This document shows positions 33,387-42,281 of a stretch of 64,000 nucleotides of DNA, one piece after another. The stretch covers positions 62,001-126,000 of the forward strand of contig NZ_BBOJ01000017.1 in the NCBI RefSeq assembly GCF_000974445.1, in the 5' to 3' direction. The stretch is from Lentzea aerocolonigenes (GTDB lineage Bacteria > Actinomycetota > Actinomycetes > Mycobacteriales > Pseudonocardiaceae). Under the pieces are notes generated by a model. That model had not been told where the DNA came from and did no database searches. It saw nothing but the letters and a program-made list of their open reading frames with translations. Numbering within the stretch: the first letter of the stretch is position 1; each line of letters opens with the position of its first letter. A program made the position numbers and the translations under genes.

Positions 33387-34220
33387 GTGTCCAACCAGCA
33401 CGCGAGTGCCGAACAGGCGCTCGGCACGGCCGGCATCGTCAAGCGCGGGGCGGACGCCGCCGAGTCACGCCTGGCGAACCGCATCTGGTGGGACGCGGAC
33501 GCGGACGACTACCACGACACGCACGGCGACTTCCTGGGTGCGGCGGACTTCGTCTGGTGCCCGGAGGGCCTGCGCGAGGAGGAGGTCGCGTTCCTCGGTG
33601 ACGTCGCAGGTCAGAGCGTTCTCGAGGTCGGCTGCGGCAGTGCCCCGTGCGCGCGCTGGCTCAAGGCCAACGGCGCCGTGGTCACGGCTCTCGACATCTC
33701 CGCGGGCATGCTGCGGCACGCGCGCGAGAACAACGAGAAGACCGGCATCCACGTCCCGCTCGTGCAGGCCAGCGCCGACCAGCTGCCGTTCGGGACGGGC
33801 ACCTTCGACGCCGCCTGCTCGGCGTTCGGCGCCGTCCCGTTCGTGGCGGACGTCCAGGAGGTCTTCGCCGAGGTCGCCCGCGTGCTCAAGCCCGGCGCGA
33901 GGTGGGTGTTCGCGGTCAACCACCCGATGCGGTGGATCTTCCCGGACGACCCGGGCCCGCTCGGCCTCACGGTCACCCAGTCGTACTTCGACCGGACTCC
34001 TTACGTGGAGGTCGACGAGGAGGGCCGCGCCACCTACGTCGAGCACCACCGCACGCTCGGCGACTACGTCAGGGCGCTCACGAACACCGGTTTCGTCGTC
34101 GAGGACCTGGTCGAGCCCGAGTGGCCGGAGGGGCACACCCGCATCTGGGGCCAGTGGAGTCCGCTGCGCGGCAAGCTCTTCCCCGGCACCGCGATCTTCC
34201 GCACGCGCCTGACGTCGTAG
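33387..34220 (+). CDS. Class I SAM-dependent methyltransferase
   Basis: A 277-residue enzyme. Motif I is V-L-E-V-G-C-G-S-A near residue 78, followed by L-D-I-S-A-G-M-L and D-A-A-C-S-A-F-G-A-V-P-F, as in UbiE/Methyltransf_11 proteins. N-terminal I-W-W-D-A-D-A-D-D-Y-H-D-T-H is typical of an actinobacterial subgroup whose genes usually lie next to rpsA, as here. Start GTG 33387 or 33385; no strong ribosome site. The substrate is unknown. Confidence 0.85.
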   Translation: MSNQHASAEQALGTAGIVKRGADAAESRLANRIWWDADADDYHDTHGDFLGAADFVWCPEGLREEEVAFLGDVAGQSVLEVGCGSAPCARWLKANGAVVTALDISAGMLRHARENNEKTGIHVPLVQASADQLPFGTGTFDAACSAFGAVPFVADVQEVFAEVARVLKPGARWVFAVNHPMRWIFPDDPGPLGLTVTQSYFDRTPYVEVDEEGRATYVEHHRTLGDYVRALTNTGFVVEDLVEPEWPEGHTRIWGQWSPLRGKLFPGTAIFRTRLTS

Positions 34221-34231
34221 TCTTCCCGTTC

Positions 34232-35152
34232 ATGACCTCGGCACGCGGGCTGGTGGCGGCCCAGTCAGCGCGTTTCGCGTCGCTGGACCCGTTGCTCCCG
34301 CCCGCCGCCGATCCACCGGCGGACGGCCACGTCATCACGGCCGCGCTCGCGGACGGCACGCGCGTGGCCGGCGTCGTCAGCCACCAGTGCTTCGAACCCC
34401 ACTCGACGGCGAGGCTGTGGTCGGCGGCCGAGGTGTGGGAGTTGATGCCTCTCGTGGGCACCGCTCAAGGCATGGACGCGCTCCTCACGCGGTGGCGTCA
34501 GCTTCTCGACACACAAGAGATAGGTGAGGACACGGCGTGCGTCGTGCACTGGCCGAGCCGTGACACGAGGGCCGCACGCGCGTTTCTCGACCACGGCCTG
34601 GTGCCGCTGTCCGTGCTCGGCATCAGGCTGCGCACGCCACAACAACAACTCCCCCGCACGCTCACGATCCGCCGTGCGACCCCGCACGACCTGGAGTCGG
34701 TGCTGGAGCTGTCGCTGGCGGAGCTGGAGTACTCGTCGTTCGTCGGCTCCACGATCGTGCGCCCGGAGGCTGCGGCCCTCAAACGACGTGCACTCGCCGA
34801 CCGCCTGGCCAAGGCGAGCCCGATCTGGCTCGCCGAACGCGACGGCATCGCGGTGGCACTGGCCGAGTGCGCCATCGTGTCGTCGGAACCGGGCACGAGC
34901 GCGGCGGCGAGGCTGCCGCGCGGCCGCTGGGGCTATGTGAACTGCGTCTCCGTGCTGCCCGGAGCCCGCGGCACGGGCATCGGTCAGCAGCTCGTCGCCC
35001 ACGCCCACCAGGAACTCCACCGGATGGGCACGGTCGGCACGTACCTCTACTACAACCCGCCGAACCCGCTGAGCTCGGTGTTCTGGCCCCGTCAGGGCTA
35101 CCGGCCGTTGTGGACCGTGTGGGAAGTACGCCCCGCCTCCGCCCTTAGGTGA
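34232..35152 (+). CDS. GNAT-family N-acetyltransferase
   Basis: A 306-residue protein starting at ATG 34232, 11 bases after the methyltransferase. The C-terminal half is the GNAT fold: L-T-I-R-R-A-T-P-H-D-L-E-S-V, then V-N-C-V-S-V-L-P-G-A-R-G-T-G-I-G-Q-Q-L-V as acetyl-CoA-binding motif A, and Y-Y-N-P-P-N-P-L-S-S-V-F-W motif B. The N-terminal 135 residues are a degenerate second GNAT-like half. Substrate unknown. The long frame reading into it from the methyltransferase gene is an artefact. Confidence 0.8.
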   Translation: MTSARGLVAAQSARFASLDPLLPPAADPPADGHVITAALADGTRVAGVVSHQCFEPHSTARLWSAAEVWELMPLVGTAQGMDALLTRWRQLLDTQEIGEDTACVVHWPSRDTRAARAFLDHGLVPLSVLGIRLRTPQQQLPRTLTIRRATPHDLESVLELSLAELEYSSFVGSTIVRPEAAALKRRALADRLAKASPIWLAERDGIAVALAECAIVSSEPGTSAAARLPRGRWGYVNCVSVLPGARGTGIGQQLVAHAHQELHRMGTVGTYLYYNPPNPLSSVFWPRQGYRPLWTVWEVRPASALR

Positions 35153-35197
35153 CCTATGTCCGAGTTGCCAGCGAACCAAGACTGCGCGAGAATTTGT

Positions 35198-35211
35198 ACT
35201 GACCGGTCAGT
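35198..35211 (+). promoter_or_regulatory. Perfect 14-bp palindromic operator (TetR)
   Basis: ACTGACCGGTCAGT is a perfect palindrome 20 bases before the GTG of the ATPase-like gene. It is of TetR size and the operon's third gene is a TetR regulator, so it is most likely its autoregulatory operator. Confidence 0.75.
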
Positions 35212-35230
35212 TTAAACGGAAGGTAAAGCC

Positions 35231-35860
35231 GTGGAGATCCGCGCAGAACGCGCAGGCGTCAACGGGGCACATGGTCCTCTGCTCCGGCCGACCTCGCTGG
35301 TCGTGAAGCCGGGCGAGCTGACGCTGGTCGCGGGCGAGCCCGGCACCGGTCACACGGCGCTCGGCCTGCTGCTCTCCGGCCGCATGAAGCCCTCCACGGG
35401 CTCGGTGTCACCGGACGCGAAGACGCTGCGAAAGCAGGTCGTGCTCGTCGACGCCCCCGAGGTGAACGAGCCGGAGTACGCGCTCAGCCTGGCCGCCGTC
35501 GTCGGTGAGGAACTCGCGATGAACGGCAAGTCCTCCGGCAAGAAGGCGGTGCACGACTGGTTGGTGGAGCACGCCGCCGATGAGCACGCCTCCAAGCGTT
35601 TCGAGCACGTGCCGCCGCAGACGCGTTGTGCCGTGATGCTCGAACTGGCCTCCGCACGTCCCGGCGTCACGACGCTCGTCCTCGACTGCCCGGACCGCTA
35701 CCACCCCAACCCGCGCGAGTGGTTCGCCCTGGCGAACGACTACGTGACCCCCGAACGGTCCGTGGTCGTCCTGTGCTCGAACTCCTCCGCTCACATCCTC
35801 GACATCCCGCACGCGCGCCTTGGTGAGGACAACAACACCAAGATGGAGATCACCGCATGA
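35231..35860 (+). CDS. Degenerate ABC ATPase-like protein (Walker A Lys lost)
   Basis: A 209-residue protein with the outline of an ABC ATPase: V-K-P-G-E-L-T-L-V-A-G35-E-P-G-T-G-H41-T-A-L, then L-V-L-D152-C153-P-D. The invariant Walker A Lys is His41, the catalytic Glu after Walker B Asp is Cys153, and no L-S-G-G-Q signature can be seen. ATP hydrolysis is therefore doubtful; it may still bind nucleotide or act as a structural partner. Its end overlaps the start of the YhgE/Pip permease (ATGA), so the pair works together. The same gene order with TetR is found in actinobacteria. Confidence 0.7.
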   Translation: MEIRAERAGVNGAHGPLLRPTSLVVKPGELTLVAGEPGTGHTALGLLLSGRMKPSTGSVSPDAKTLRKQVVLVDAPEVNEPEYALSLAAVVGEELAMNGKSSGKKAVHDWLVEHAADEHASKRFEHVPPQTRCAVMLELASARPGVTTLVLDCPDRYHPNPREWFALANDYVTPERSVVVLCSNSSAHILDIPHARLGEDNNTKMEITA

Positions 35861-37782
35861 GCGCCCTTCGCATGGCCTTCAACGAACTTCGCCGGATCAC
35901 CTCCGGCACGCTGCCCAAGCTCGCCGTCGTGGCGCTGGCGCTCGTACCCCTGCTGTACGCGTCGCTCTACCTGTACGCGAACAAGGACCCGTACGCGAAC
36001 CTCAACCAGGTGCCCGCCGCGCTGGTCGTGAAGGACAAGGGCGCCAAGGACCTCAACGCCGGCAAGGAGGTCGCGGACGAGCTGCTCAACGGCAAGAAGT
36101 TCAACTGGCACGTCGTGGACAACCCCGCCGACGCCGACGAGGGCGTCCGCAAGGGCACGTACATCTTCGCGCTGACGCTGCCGGAGGACTTCTCCGAAGC
36201 GCTCACGTCCGCGGAGCAGAACAAGCCGCGCCAGGGCGTGCTGACGCTGACGACCAACGACGCCAACAACTACCTGGGCAGCACGATCGCGAACCAGGTC
36301 GTCTCCGAGGTGCGCCGCGCGGTCACCGCGAAGGTCTCCGCCGGGGCCGCCGACAAGCTGCTGCTCGGCTTCTCCACGATCCGCCAGGAGACGACCAAGG
36401 CCGCCGACGGCGCCACGCAGCTCGCGGACGGCAACGCCCAGCTGCGCGACAAGCTGGGCGAGCTCGACAAGGGCGTCCAGGAGCTCTACACCGGGTCGGT
36501 GACGGCCGCGAACGGCGCCGCGCAGCTGCGTGACGGCCTGCACGAGCTGCGTTCGCAGACCGCGCCGCTGCCCGACGGCGCGAAGAAGATCGCCGACGGC
36601 GCCCGCCAGGTCGCGAACGGCAACGAGACCGCCGCGCGCCAGGCGGAGGAGTACGCGCAGAAGGCCCAGGCCCTCGTCGGTGTGCTCGACCAGGCCAACG
36701 GCGACATCGCCACCCGCCTGCGCACGCTTGGCTTCACCGAGGACCAGGTGCAGCGCGTGATGTCCACGATCGGCCAGGTCCGCAAGCCCGTCGACGACGC
36801 CAACGGCAAGGTCCAGGGCGCCGCGGGTGACCTGCGCAAGCTCGCGAACGGCGCGGACCAGGTGGCCGACGGCGCCGAGCAGCTGTCGTCGAAGATGCCC
36901 GGCATGGTCGCCGGCATCGGCAAGCTCGACGACGGCGCGACGAAGCTCGCCGACGGCAACGCCCAGCTCCGCGACGGTCTGAAGAAGGCCTCGGACGGCA
37001 CGCCCCAGCTCCGCGACGGCGCGGCCAAGCTCGCCGACGGCTCCGCGCAGCTGCGCGACGGCCTGACCGGTGGCGTGAACAAGATCCCGAACGCGGACGA
37101 CCCGACGCGCGCCGCGATCGCGCAGGCCATCGGCGACCCCGTGGCGGTGAAGGGCCTGTCCCAGACGAAGGCCGCCACGTACGGCGCCGGCCTGGCCCCG
37201 TTCTTCCTCGGCCTGGCGACGTGGATCGGCGCGTTCGTGCTCTTCCTGCTGCTGCGCCCGCTCTCACGCCGTGCGCTGGCCGCTGGTCAGTCGGCGTTGC
37301 GTGTCGCGTTGGGCGGCTGGCTGCCGGGTGCGCTGCTCGGCATCGTGCAGGTGCTCGTGATGTTCTCGGTCGTACGGTTCGTGGTCGACATCGTGCCGTC
37401 GAACCCCTTCGGCACGTTCGCGTTCCTCGTGCTGATGTCACTGACGTTCGTGGCGATCCTGCACGCGCTGAACGCCGCCTTCGGTGCCGTCGGCAAGTTC
37501 CTCGGCCTGATCCTGCTGATCCTTCAGCTGGTCAGCGCGGGTGGCACGTTCCCGTGGCAGACGATCCCCGTGCCGCTGTACCCGCTGCACTACGGCCTGC
37601 CGATGGGCTATGCGGTCGACGGCCTGCGCCACCTCATGTACGGAGGGGACCTGGGCAGCGTGGGTCACGACGCTTTGATCCTTCTCGCCTGGCTGGTCGG
37701 AGCCCTAGCCTTGTCGTCCGTGACGGCCTACAGGCAGCGGGTGTGGACGGCGTCGAAGCTGAAGCCGGAGCTCGTGCTGTGA
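35857..37782 (+). CDS. YhgE/Pip family ABC-2-like membrane protein
   Basis: A 641-residue protein with one N-terminal helix (residues 20-45), a large extracellular part of about 380 residues, and five C-terminal helices ending in L-M-Y-G-G-D-L. The extracellular part carries many copies of D-G-A-x-Q-L-x-D-G (for example A-D-G-N-A-Q-L-R-D), predicted to form a long helical stalk. This is the layout of YhgE/phage infection protein (Pip) and MmpL-like ABC-2 permeases. Homologues export or position lipids or serve as phage receptors. Overlaps both neighbours by 4 bases. Confidence 0.85.
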   Translation: MSALRMAFNELRRITSGTLPKLAVVALALVPLLYASLYLYANKDPYANLNQVPAALVVKDKGAKDLNAGKEVADELLNGKKFNWHVVDNPADADEGVRKGTYIFALTLPEDFSEALTSAEQNKPRQGVLTLTTNDANNYLGSTIANQVVSEVRRAVTAKVSAGAADKLLLGFSTIRQETTKAADGATQLADGNAQLRDKLGELDKGVQELYTGSVTAANGAAQLRDGLHELRSQTAPLPDGAKKIADGARQVANGNETAARQAEEYAQKAQALVGVLDQANGDIATRLRTLGFTEDQVQRVMSTIGQVRKPVDDANGKVQGAAGDLRKLANGADQVADGAEQLSSKMPGMVAGIGKLDDGATKLADGNAQLRDGLKKASDGTPQLRDGAAKLADGSAQLRDGLTGGVNKIPNADDPTRAAIAQAIGDPVAVKGLSQTKAATYGAGLAPFFLGLATWIGAFVLFLLLRPLSRRALAAGQSALRVALGGWLPGALLGIVQVLVMFSVVRFVVDIVPSNPFGTFAFLVLMSLTFVAILHALNAAFGAVGKFLGLILLILQLVSAGGTFPWQTIPVPLYPLHYGLPMGYAVDGLRHLMYGGDLGSVGHDALILLAWLVGALALSSVTAYRQRVWTASKLKPELVL

Positions 37783-38354
37783 GCGCGAGAACGACGGCGA
37801 CCAAGCAGAAGCTCTTCGACGCGGCGTTGAAGCTGGTCGGCGAACGGGGCGCGGCCTCGGTGACGGTCGACGAGATCGCCGCGGAGGCCGGGGTCGCCAA
37901 GGGCACGATCTACTACAACTTCGCCTCGAAGGACGCGCTGGTCGAGGCCCTGCTGCGGCACGGGGTGGAGATCCTCGCGGGCCGGCTGCGGTCCGCGGAG
38001 GGTTCGGAGGACTCGCTGGAGGCGCTGGTCGACGAGATGCTCGGCTTCTGGGCCGAGTACCCGGCGTTCGGCCAGCTCCTGGTTTCCGAGCTGTGGCGCA
38101 CCCCCGGCCAGTGGCACGGCACTCTCTCGTTGCTGCGCGACGACATCGTGTCGATCGTGCGCGGTCACATGAAGCGCCTGTCCGACGCGGGCCGCCTCCC
38201 GGAAGGGGTGGAGGTCGGCACCGCGTCGGCGGCGTTGTTCGGCACGCTGCTCGTGATCGCGCTGGACTGGCAGGTGTTCCAGCCGGAGCGGTCACGCGCG
38301 GAGGTGCGCGATTCGGTCATGCACCTGGTACGTGGACTTGGACCGGCCCGCTGA
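37779..38354 (+). CDS. TetR-family regulator of the Pip operon
   Basis: A 191-residue regulator, GTG start overlapping the Pip stop (GTGA). Helix-turn-helix T-V-D-E-I-A-A-E-A-G-V-A-K-G-T-I-Y-Y-N-F is canonical for TetR, with a helical ligand domain after it. It probably binds the palindrome at 35198-35211 and represses its own operon until a membrane-active ligand binds. Its last 38 bases overlap the convergent DUF4328 gene. Confidence 0.88.
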   Translation: MSARTTATKQKLFDAALKLVGERGAASVTVDEIAAEAGVAKGTIYYNFASKDALVEALLRHGVEILAGRLRSAEGSEDSLEALVDEMLGFWAEYPAFGQLLVSELWRTPGQWHGTLSLLRDDIVSIVRGHMKRLSDAGRLPEGVEVGTASAALFGTLLVIALDWQVFQPERSRAEVRDSVMHLVRGLGPAR

Positions 38355-39000
38355 ACTCCTGCGGCCTGGTCACGTCCTGGAGGTCGGTCAGCCTCTTGAT
38401 CAGCACGACGGCCAGTGCGGCGGCGACGATCGTGACGACCGCCGTCACCCACGTCCAGGCGGCGACGGTGGCCATGTCCGTGTCGCGCAGCCAGAGCCGG
38501 GTGACCGCCCTGTCGCCCCACGACATCAGCAGGAAAGCGGTCCACCAGACGGCGAGGAAGCCGTTCTTGTCGCGTGCCTGGAGCGGCCGGTCCTGCTGGG
38601 CGGGGTCGAAGGAGCGCCAGACGTCCTGCACGATCTGGAACGGGAACCAGAGCGCGACGATCGGCGTGATCCACGACCCGATGGCCCAGCCACGGCCGCG
38701 CCGGTGCTCCGAGGCGTAGGTGACGCGCTCGGCGTTGCGGCGTGACCGGTAGATCCACACGATGAACGTCACGCCCGCAGCGATCGTCACGAGCACGCCC
38801 GGGATGCTGACCGCCAGGTTGAGGTTGTTGGCGGCTTCCAGGTCGTCCATCGTGCCGATGCCGTCGATCTGGTCCTGCACGACTTTCACGAACTTCTGCG
38901 TGGTGATCGCGTCCGCGACGGCGTGGACGGCGGTGAGTCCGATGAGGACGGAAGCGGCGATGCCGATGCCGCGCACCGGTCTGAACGGTTCGGTGATCAT
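38317..39000 (-). CDS. DUF4328 membrane protein
   Basis: A 227-residue protein with four to five helices. I-V-W-I-Y-R-S-R-R-N-A-E, G-W-A-I-G-S-W-I-T-P-I and W-F-P-F-Q-I-V-Q-D-V-W-R-S-F-D-P match DUF4328. The start overlaps the stop of the next DUF4328 gene by 4 bases, so they are co-transcribed. P-V-R-G-I-G-I-A-A at its N-terminus is shared with that gene. Function unknown. Confidence 0.8.
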   Translation of the reverse strand: MITEPFRPVRGIGIAASVLIGLTAVHAVADAITTQKFVKVVQDQIDGIGTMDDLEAANNLNLAVSIPGVLVTIAAGVTFIVWIYRSRRNAERVTYASEHRRGRGWAIGSWITPIVALWFPFQIVQDVWRSFDPAQQDRPLQARDKNGFLAVWWTAFLLMSWGDRAVTRLWLRDTDMATVAAWTWVTAVVTIVAAALAVVLIKRLTDLQDVTRPQEFSGPVQVHVPGA

Positions 39001-39578
39001 GATTCCCCCACGGGCACGAGTTCCTGCATCTCAACGACCTGCTTGATCATCCGGGCGGCGAGCACACCGGCACCGGCCAGTCCCAGAGCGGACACCGTGT
39101 ACAGCAACGCCATGTCGTCCACGGCGCTGCGGCCCGCCCCCACGCCGAGCGCGTTCGAGCCGATGAAGGTGATCCACCAGGCGGTGACCAGGCGGCTCTG
39201 CGGTCGCTTCTGGAGGCCGACCATCGGCTGCGTGCGGTCCGACCCCCGCCAGATGTCCTGCATCACCGCGTACGGGATGAACAGGTTCGCGAAGGGGACG
39301 ATCCATCCCACCACCACCCACATGTTCGTGTAGCGGTGCTGATGCTTGGACGTGATGGCGTCGGCGTTGAGGCGGGCCTGGCGCATCCAGGCGATGAACA
39401 GCACCCCCGCCACGACCTGCACGGCCAGCGCGACCAGGTCTGCGGCCAGGCTCGACGCCACGTCCACGGACGTCCACAGCAGCCCGGCCGTGAAGACCCG
39501 CGTCGCCGCCGCGAACGCGATCGTCACCGTCGCCGCCGTGCCGATTCCGCGCACGGGTCTGACAACCTCTGAACTCAA
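38997..39578 (-). CDS. DUF4328 membrane protein, paralogue
   Basis: A 193-residue protein with the same elements as its neighbour: R-P-V-R-G-I-G-T-A-A at the start, A-W-M-R-Q-A-R-L-N-A-D, V-V-G-W-I-V-P-F-A-N and Y-A-V-M-Q-D-I-W-R-G-S-D. It is the first gene of the two-gene operon, probably a tandem duplicate. A third relative lies at 41729. Function unknown. Confidence 0.8.
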   Translation of the reverse strand: MSSEVVRPVRGIGTAATVTIAFAAATRVFTAGLLWTSVDVASSLAADLVALAVQVVAGVLFIAWMRQARLNADAITSKHQHRYTNMWVVVGWIVPFANLFIPYAVMQDIWRGSDRTQPMVGLQKRPQSRLVTAWWITFIGSNALGVGAGRSAVDDMALLYTVSALGLAGAGVLAARMIKQVVEMQELVPVGES

Positions 39579-39701
39579 GAGAATTCCCCCAGGTGAAAGC
39601 GCACGTCCCCCGACGTCGGCGCGGAGCGTACATGCTCAACGCCCGATCGAGCGATGTGTTTGGTCGTGCGGGGCGAAAACACCGCCGGTACGAACGAAGA
39701 C

Positions 39702-40145
39702 ATGCCGAAACCGCTCAGCATCCTCGTCGCTCTGCTCGCCTGCACCGCGCTCACGGCGCCTCCGGCCCTGGCCGAGCCCGTGACCGCCACCGCCGACTTC
39801 CAGGAGGGCCTGTTCTCCCCCGTCGACGGCGTCCTCGACTTCGCGGAGACGACCGACGGCATCAAGGTCACCGGCAAGTTCCAGAAGGGCTTCTCCTCCG
39901 ACCGGCCTGCCGACTACCAGCTCCAGGTCCTCGACAACGCGGTCGTGATCGTGGACTTCAGCAAGGACTTCCAGGAGGTCGCCGAGATCAAGACCTCGGA
40001 GGTCGCGGCGTTCGAGTTCACCACCAAGACCAAGCAGAAGATCGCCGACATCCGCAACGAGGACGTCGTGGTCCGCCAGCTCGTCGACGTGGCGGCCGGC
40101 ATCAAGGTCCAGGCGGAGATCGGCCGGGCGAAGATCGTCAAATGA
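39702..40145 (+). CDS. Small secreted protein
   Basis: A 147-residue protein with a signal peptide: M-P-K-P-L, a hydrophobic run, and A-L-A as cleavage site near residue 25. The mature part has repeated short strands with F-x-E-G-L-F-S, F-Q-K-G-F-S-S and F-S-K-D-F-Q-E-V, acidic overall, probably a small beta-sandwich. No family is recognised. It stops 3 bases before the end of the convergent 40149 gene. Confidence 0.6.
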   Translation: MPKPLSILVALLACTALTAPPALAEPVTATADFQEGLFSPVDGVLDFAETTDGIKVTGKFQKGFSSDRPADYQLQVLDNAVVIVDFSKDFQEVAEIKTSEVAAFEFTTKTKQKIADIRNEDVVVRQLVDVAAGIKVQAEIGRAKIVK

Positions 40146-40148
40146 CGC

Positions 40149-40661
40149 TCAGCGGGCGTCCTCGTGGTGCAGCGAGGGCGCCCGCCCGTTCAACGCCCGT
40201 TCCACGGCGTCCAGCACCGCACGGCTCGTGCGCTGCATCGCGTCGTGTGCGAAGTGACCGAGCAACACTTGCTGCGTCGGGTTCGGCAGGACCGGGTCCG
40301 GTACCGGCGCGCACGTGTGCACCTCCACCACCGGTGCACCTTCTGCCAGAAGGTGCTGAACGGCCCGAAGCACTCCCACGCGGTAACTGCTGTGCACCCA
40401 CGCCACCAGCAGGTTCACCTCACGGCCCTGCAGCTCGTCCTGGACCTCCGCCGCGAGCTCGTGCGGCTTCGTCCAGTCGGCTCTGATCCACGTCGGCCGG
40501 TGCCCGTGCGAGATCGACGCGCGCGCGGCACGTCCAGGACCGTCGTCGGCCATCAGCGGTTGGGTCCGCGACGGCAGCACGACCTGCCACCCGCGTTCCA
40601 CGAGCTGCCGCGCACATCCGGCCAGCATTCCGGTCCCGCCGAGCACCAGTGCCGTTCTCAC
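40149..40661 (-). CDS. Short Rossmann-fold NAD(P)-binding protein
   Basis: A 170-residue protein, GTG start, beginning R-T-A-L-V-L-G-G-T-G-M-L-A-G, a glycine-rich dinucleotide motif. It then has R-A-D-W-T-K-P and L-L-V-A-W-V-H-S-S-Y, in the order of atypical short-chain dehydrogenases, but it lacks a Y-x-x-x-K pair, so catalysis is doubtful. Its start overlaps the stop of the P-loop gene by 4 bases. Confidence 0.65.
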   Translation of the reverse strand: MRTALVLGGTGMLAGCARQLVERGWQVVLPSRTQPLMADDGPGRAARASISHGHRPTWIRADWTKPHELAAEVQDELQGREVNLLVAWVHSSYRVGVLRAVQHLLAEGAPVVEVHTCAPVPDPVLPNPTQQVLLGHFAHDAMQRTSRAVLDAVERALNGRAPSLHHEDAR

Positions 40662-41230
40662 CGCGCACGCTCCTGTCCGACCGAGGCCAGCGGGCCTGCC
40701 AGCCACCGCTCCACCTGCCCCTGCCCGCACAGCCGCACGACCACGACCTCGTCGACCAGGGCGAGCACCCTGGCCCGGTTGCGCCGGTAGGTCTTCCAGC
40801 CCCATCGCAGGATGTGCTCGGAGTCCGTGAACACCGACCACAGCGACGGTTCCTGGTTACCGTTCCACAACTCCACCCCGCGTGCCCGGCGCCGGACGGT
40901 GCGGCCGACCAGCCGGCCCATCACCGTGGGGAACGGATGATCGAGCCACACGACCGTGTCCGCCCGCGCCAGCAACGCGCGCCGCACCTCGTTGTACTGC
41001 CACTCGGTGACCCACCCGTCCTGCCGCGCGAAGGCCGCGACCTCCTCGCGGAACTCCGGCCGGGGCGTCCACCGCGGACCCCAGTAGAGGCTGTCGAGCT
41101 CGACCCGCCGCAGGTCGCATTGCTGGGCGATGCGCAGGCAGAGCGTCGACTTGCCGGATCCGGTGTTGCCGGCGACGAGGATGCGCCGGGGCACGTGCGG
41201 CAGCGGATCAGCTGGTCCGAGCAACGGCAT
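40658..41230 (-). CDS. P-loop kinase-like protein (FlaR/topology-modulation type)
   Basis: A 190-residue protein. R-R-I-L-V-A-G-N-T-G-S-G-K-S-T is the P-loop; then E-L-D-S-L-Y-W-G-P-R-W, which is the conserved motif of the adenylate-kinase-like FlaR/DNA topology modulation group, and V-V-W-L-D-H-P-F-P. Substrate unknown. It forms a two-gene operon with the Rossmann-fold protein. Confidence 0.75.
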   Translation of the reverse strand: MPLLGPADPLPHVPRRILVAGNTGSGKSTLCLRIAQQCDLRRVELDSLYWGPRWTPRPEFREEVAAFARQDGWVTEWQYNEVRRALLARADTVVWLDHPFPTVMGRLVGRTVRRRARGVELWNGNQEPSLWSVFTDSEHILRWGWKTYRRNRARVLALVDEVVVVRLCGQGQVERWLAGPLASVGQERAR

Positions 41231-41341
41231 CGGCCCAGGCTAGTGGCTTGGCGCGGAACGTCGCCGGGCGAATTCGCGGCCCCTGCTGAGCGTGAATCAC
41301 CCAGCCGACGTTCCGGGTCGAAACCAAAAGACCACCAAACG

Positions 41342-41377
41342 ACCGCAGGGCCCCCGGAACACCGGAGGCCCTGCGGT
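41342..41377 (-). terminator. Terminator after cold-shock gene
   Basis: ACCGCAGGGCCCCCGG (41342-41357) pairs with CCGGAGGCCCTGCGGT (41362-41377) with one mismatch around AACA, 12 bases after the csp stop. On the minus strand T-rich sequence follows. Confidence 0.8.
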
Positions 41378-41388
41378 TCGGAACAACG

Positions 41389-41592
41389 TCAGAGAGCGGT
41401 GACGTTCGTCGCCTGCGGGCCCTTCTGGCCCTGCGTGATGTCGAACGAGACGCGCTGGTTCTCCTCGAGGCTGCGGTAGCCGCCGCCGTTGAGGGCCGAG
41501 TAGTGGACGAAGACGTCAGCGCCGCCGTCCTCGGGGGCGATGAAGCCGAAGCCCTTTTCGGCGTTGAACCACTTGACGGTGCCGTTAGCCAT
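41389..41592 (-). CDS. csp: Cold-shock domain protein
   Basis: A 67-residue protein: [16 protein letters not shown] and D-V-F-V-H-Y-S-A-L are RNP1 and RNP2 of cold-shock proteins, which bind single-stranded RNA and DNA. ATG behind AAGGAG with 6-base spacing. About 120 bases of leader precede it, long enough for the structured leader usual in csp genes. Confidence 0.95.
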   Translation of the reverse strand: MANGTVKWFNAEKGFGFIAPEDGGADVFVHYSALNGGGYRSLEENQRVSFDITQGQKGPQATNVTAL

Positions 41593-41728
41593 GTACTGCT
41601 CCTTCAATGCTGAAGAGCGGACCGCACTGTGCGGACGCTCCAGTGGTTGGTCTTGAGCAGGCAACCCAACCGTGAAGAAGGAGAAGCGAACACAGAACTG
41701 CAACCAATGGCGCAGTCTACCCCACGGC

Positions 41729-42244
41729 TCACCGGTACTTGCGCTGCGGCGCCGCGAACCGCTGTTGCATGAGCGACACCCGGAAGACCAGGAAGCACGC
41801 GAGCCCGGCCGCCACGATCGCGCACACCGTCGACAGTGTCGAAAACACCACGTAGGCGGGGGTGTCGAGCAGCAACGACTCGAGCACGTCGCACGCCACC
41901 ATCGCGAGGAACGCGTACTGCCACGGCTTGATCAACGGGCTGGCCACGCGCTGCTCGAACGGCACCTCGCGCTGCGCCGGGTCGCTCGCCTTCCACACCT
42001 GCGACATCATCCGCACGCCGTGCAGCGCGATCGCCTCGGCGTTGTGGGTGGCGAAGCGGAACCACAGCAGGAACGCCACGGCCGCGGGCGCGATCAGCAC
42101 GATGGCGAGGAAGCTCCACGACGACGACCCGCCCCGCCAGTCGTTGACCGTGCCCCAGACGGACTCGGCGGCGACCAGGGCGATCAGGCCCATGCTCACG
42201 TAGCCGGTCAGCCGGACGTCCCTCAGGTCGATGTAGGTGTCCAA
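41729..42244 (-). CDS. DUF4328-like membrane protein
   Basis: A 171-residue protein with about five helices. [13 protein letters not shown] and [10 protein letters not shown] correspond to R-S-R-R-N-A-E and V-Q-D-V-W-R-S-F-D-P of the DUF4328 proteins at 38317 and 38997. No ATG or GTG fits; TTG 42242-42244 behind a GGGGG stretch is the best start. Function unknown. Confidence 0.65.
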   Translation of the reverse strand: MDTYIDLRDVRLTGYVSMGLIALVAAESVWGTVNDWRGGSSSWSFLAIVLIAPAAVAFLLWFRFATHNAEAIALHGVRMMSQVWKASDPAQREVPFEQRVASPLIKPWQYAFLAMVACDVLESLLLDTPAYVVFSTLSTVCAIVAAGLACFLVFRVSLMQQRFAAPQRKYR

Positions 42245-42281
42245 CGCAACAACCCCCGAACACAGCGGACTCGGCGGGAGA

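Noticed and set aside
33647-34231. An upstream extension of the GNAT protein into the methyltransferase gene
   Set aside because: The extension is an Arg/Gly-rich shadow of the methyltransferase; ATG 34232 starts the conserved part.
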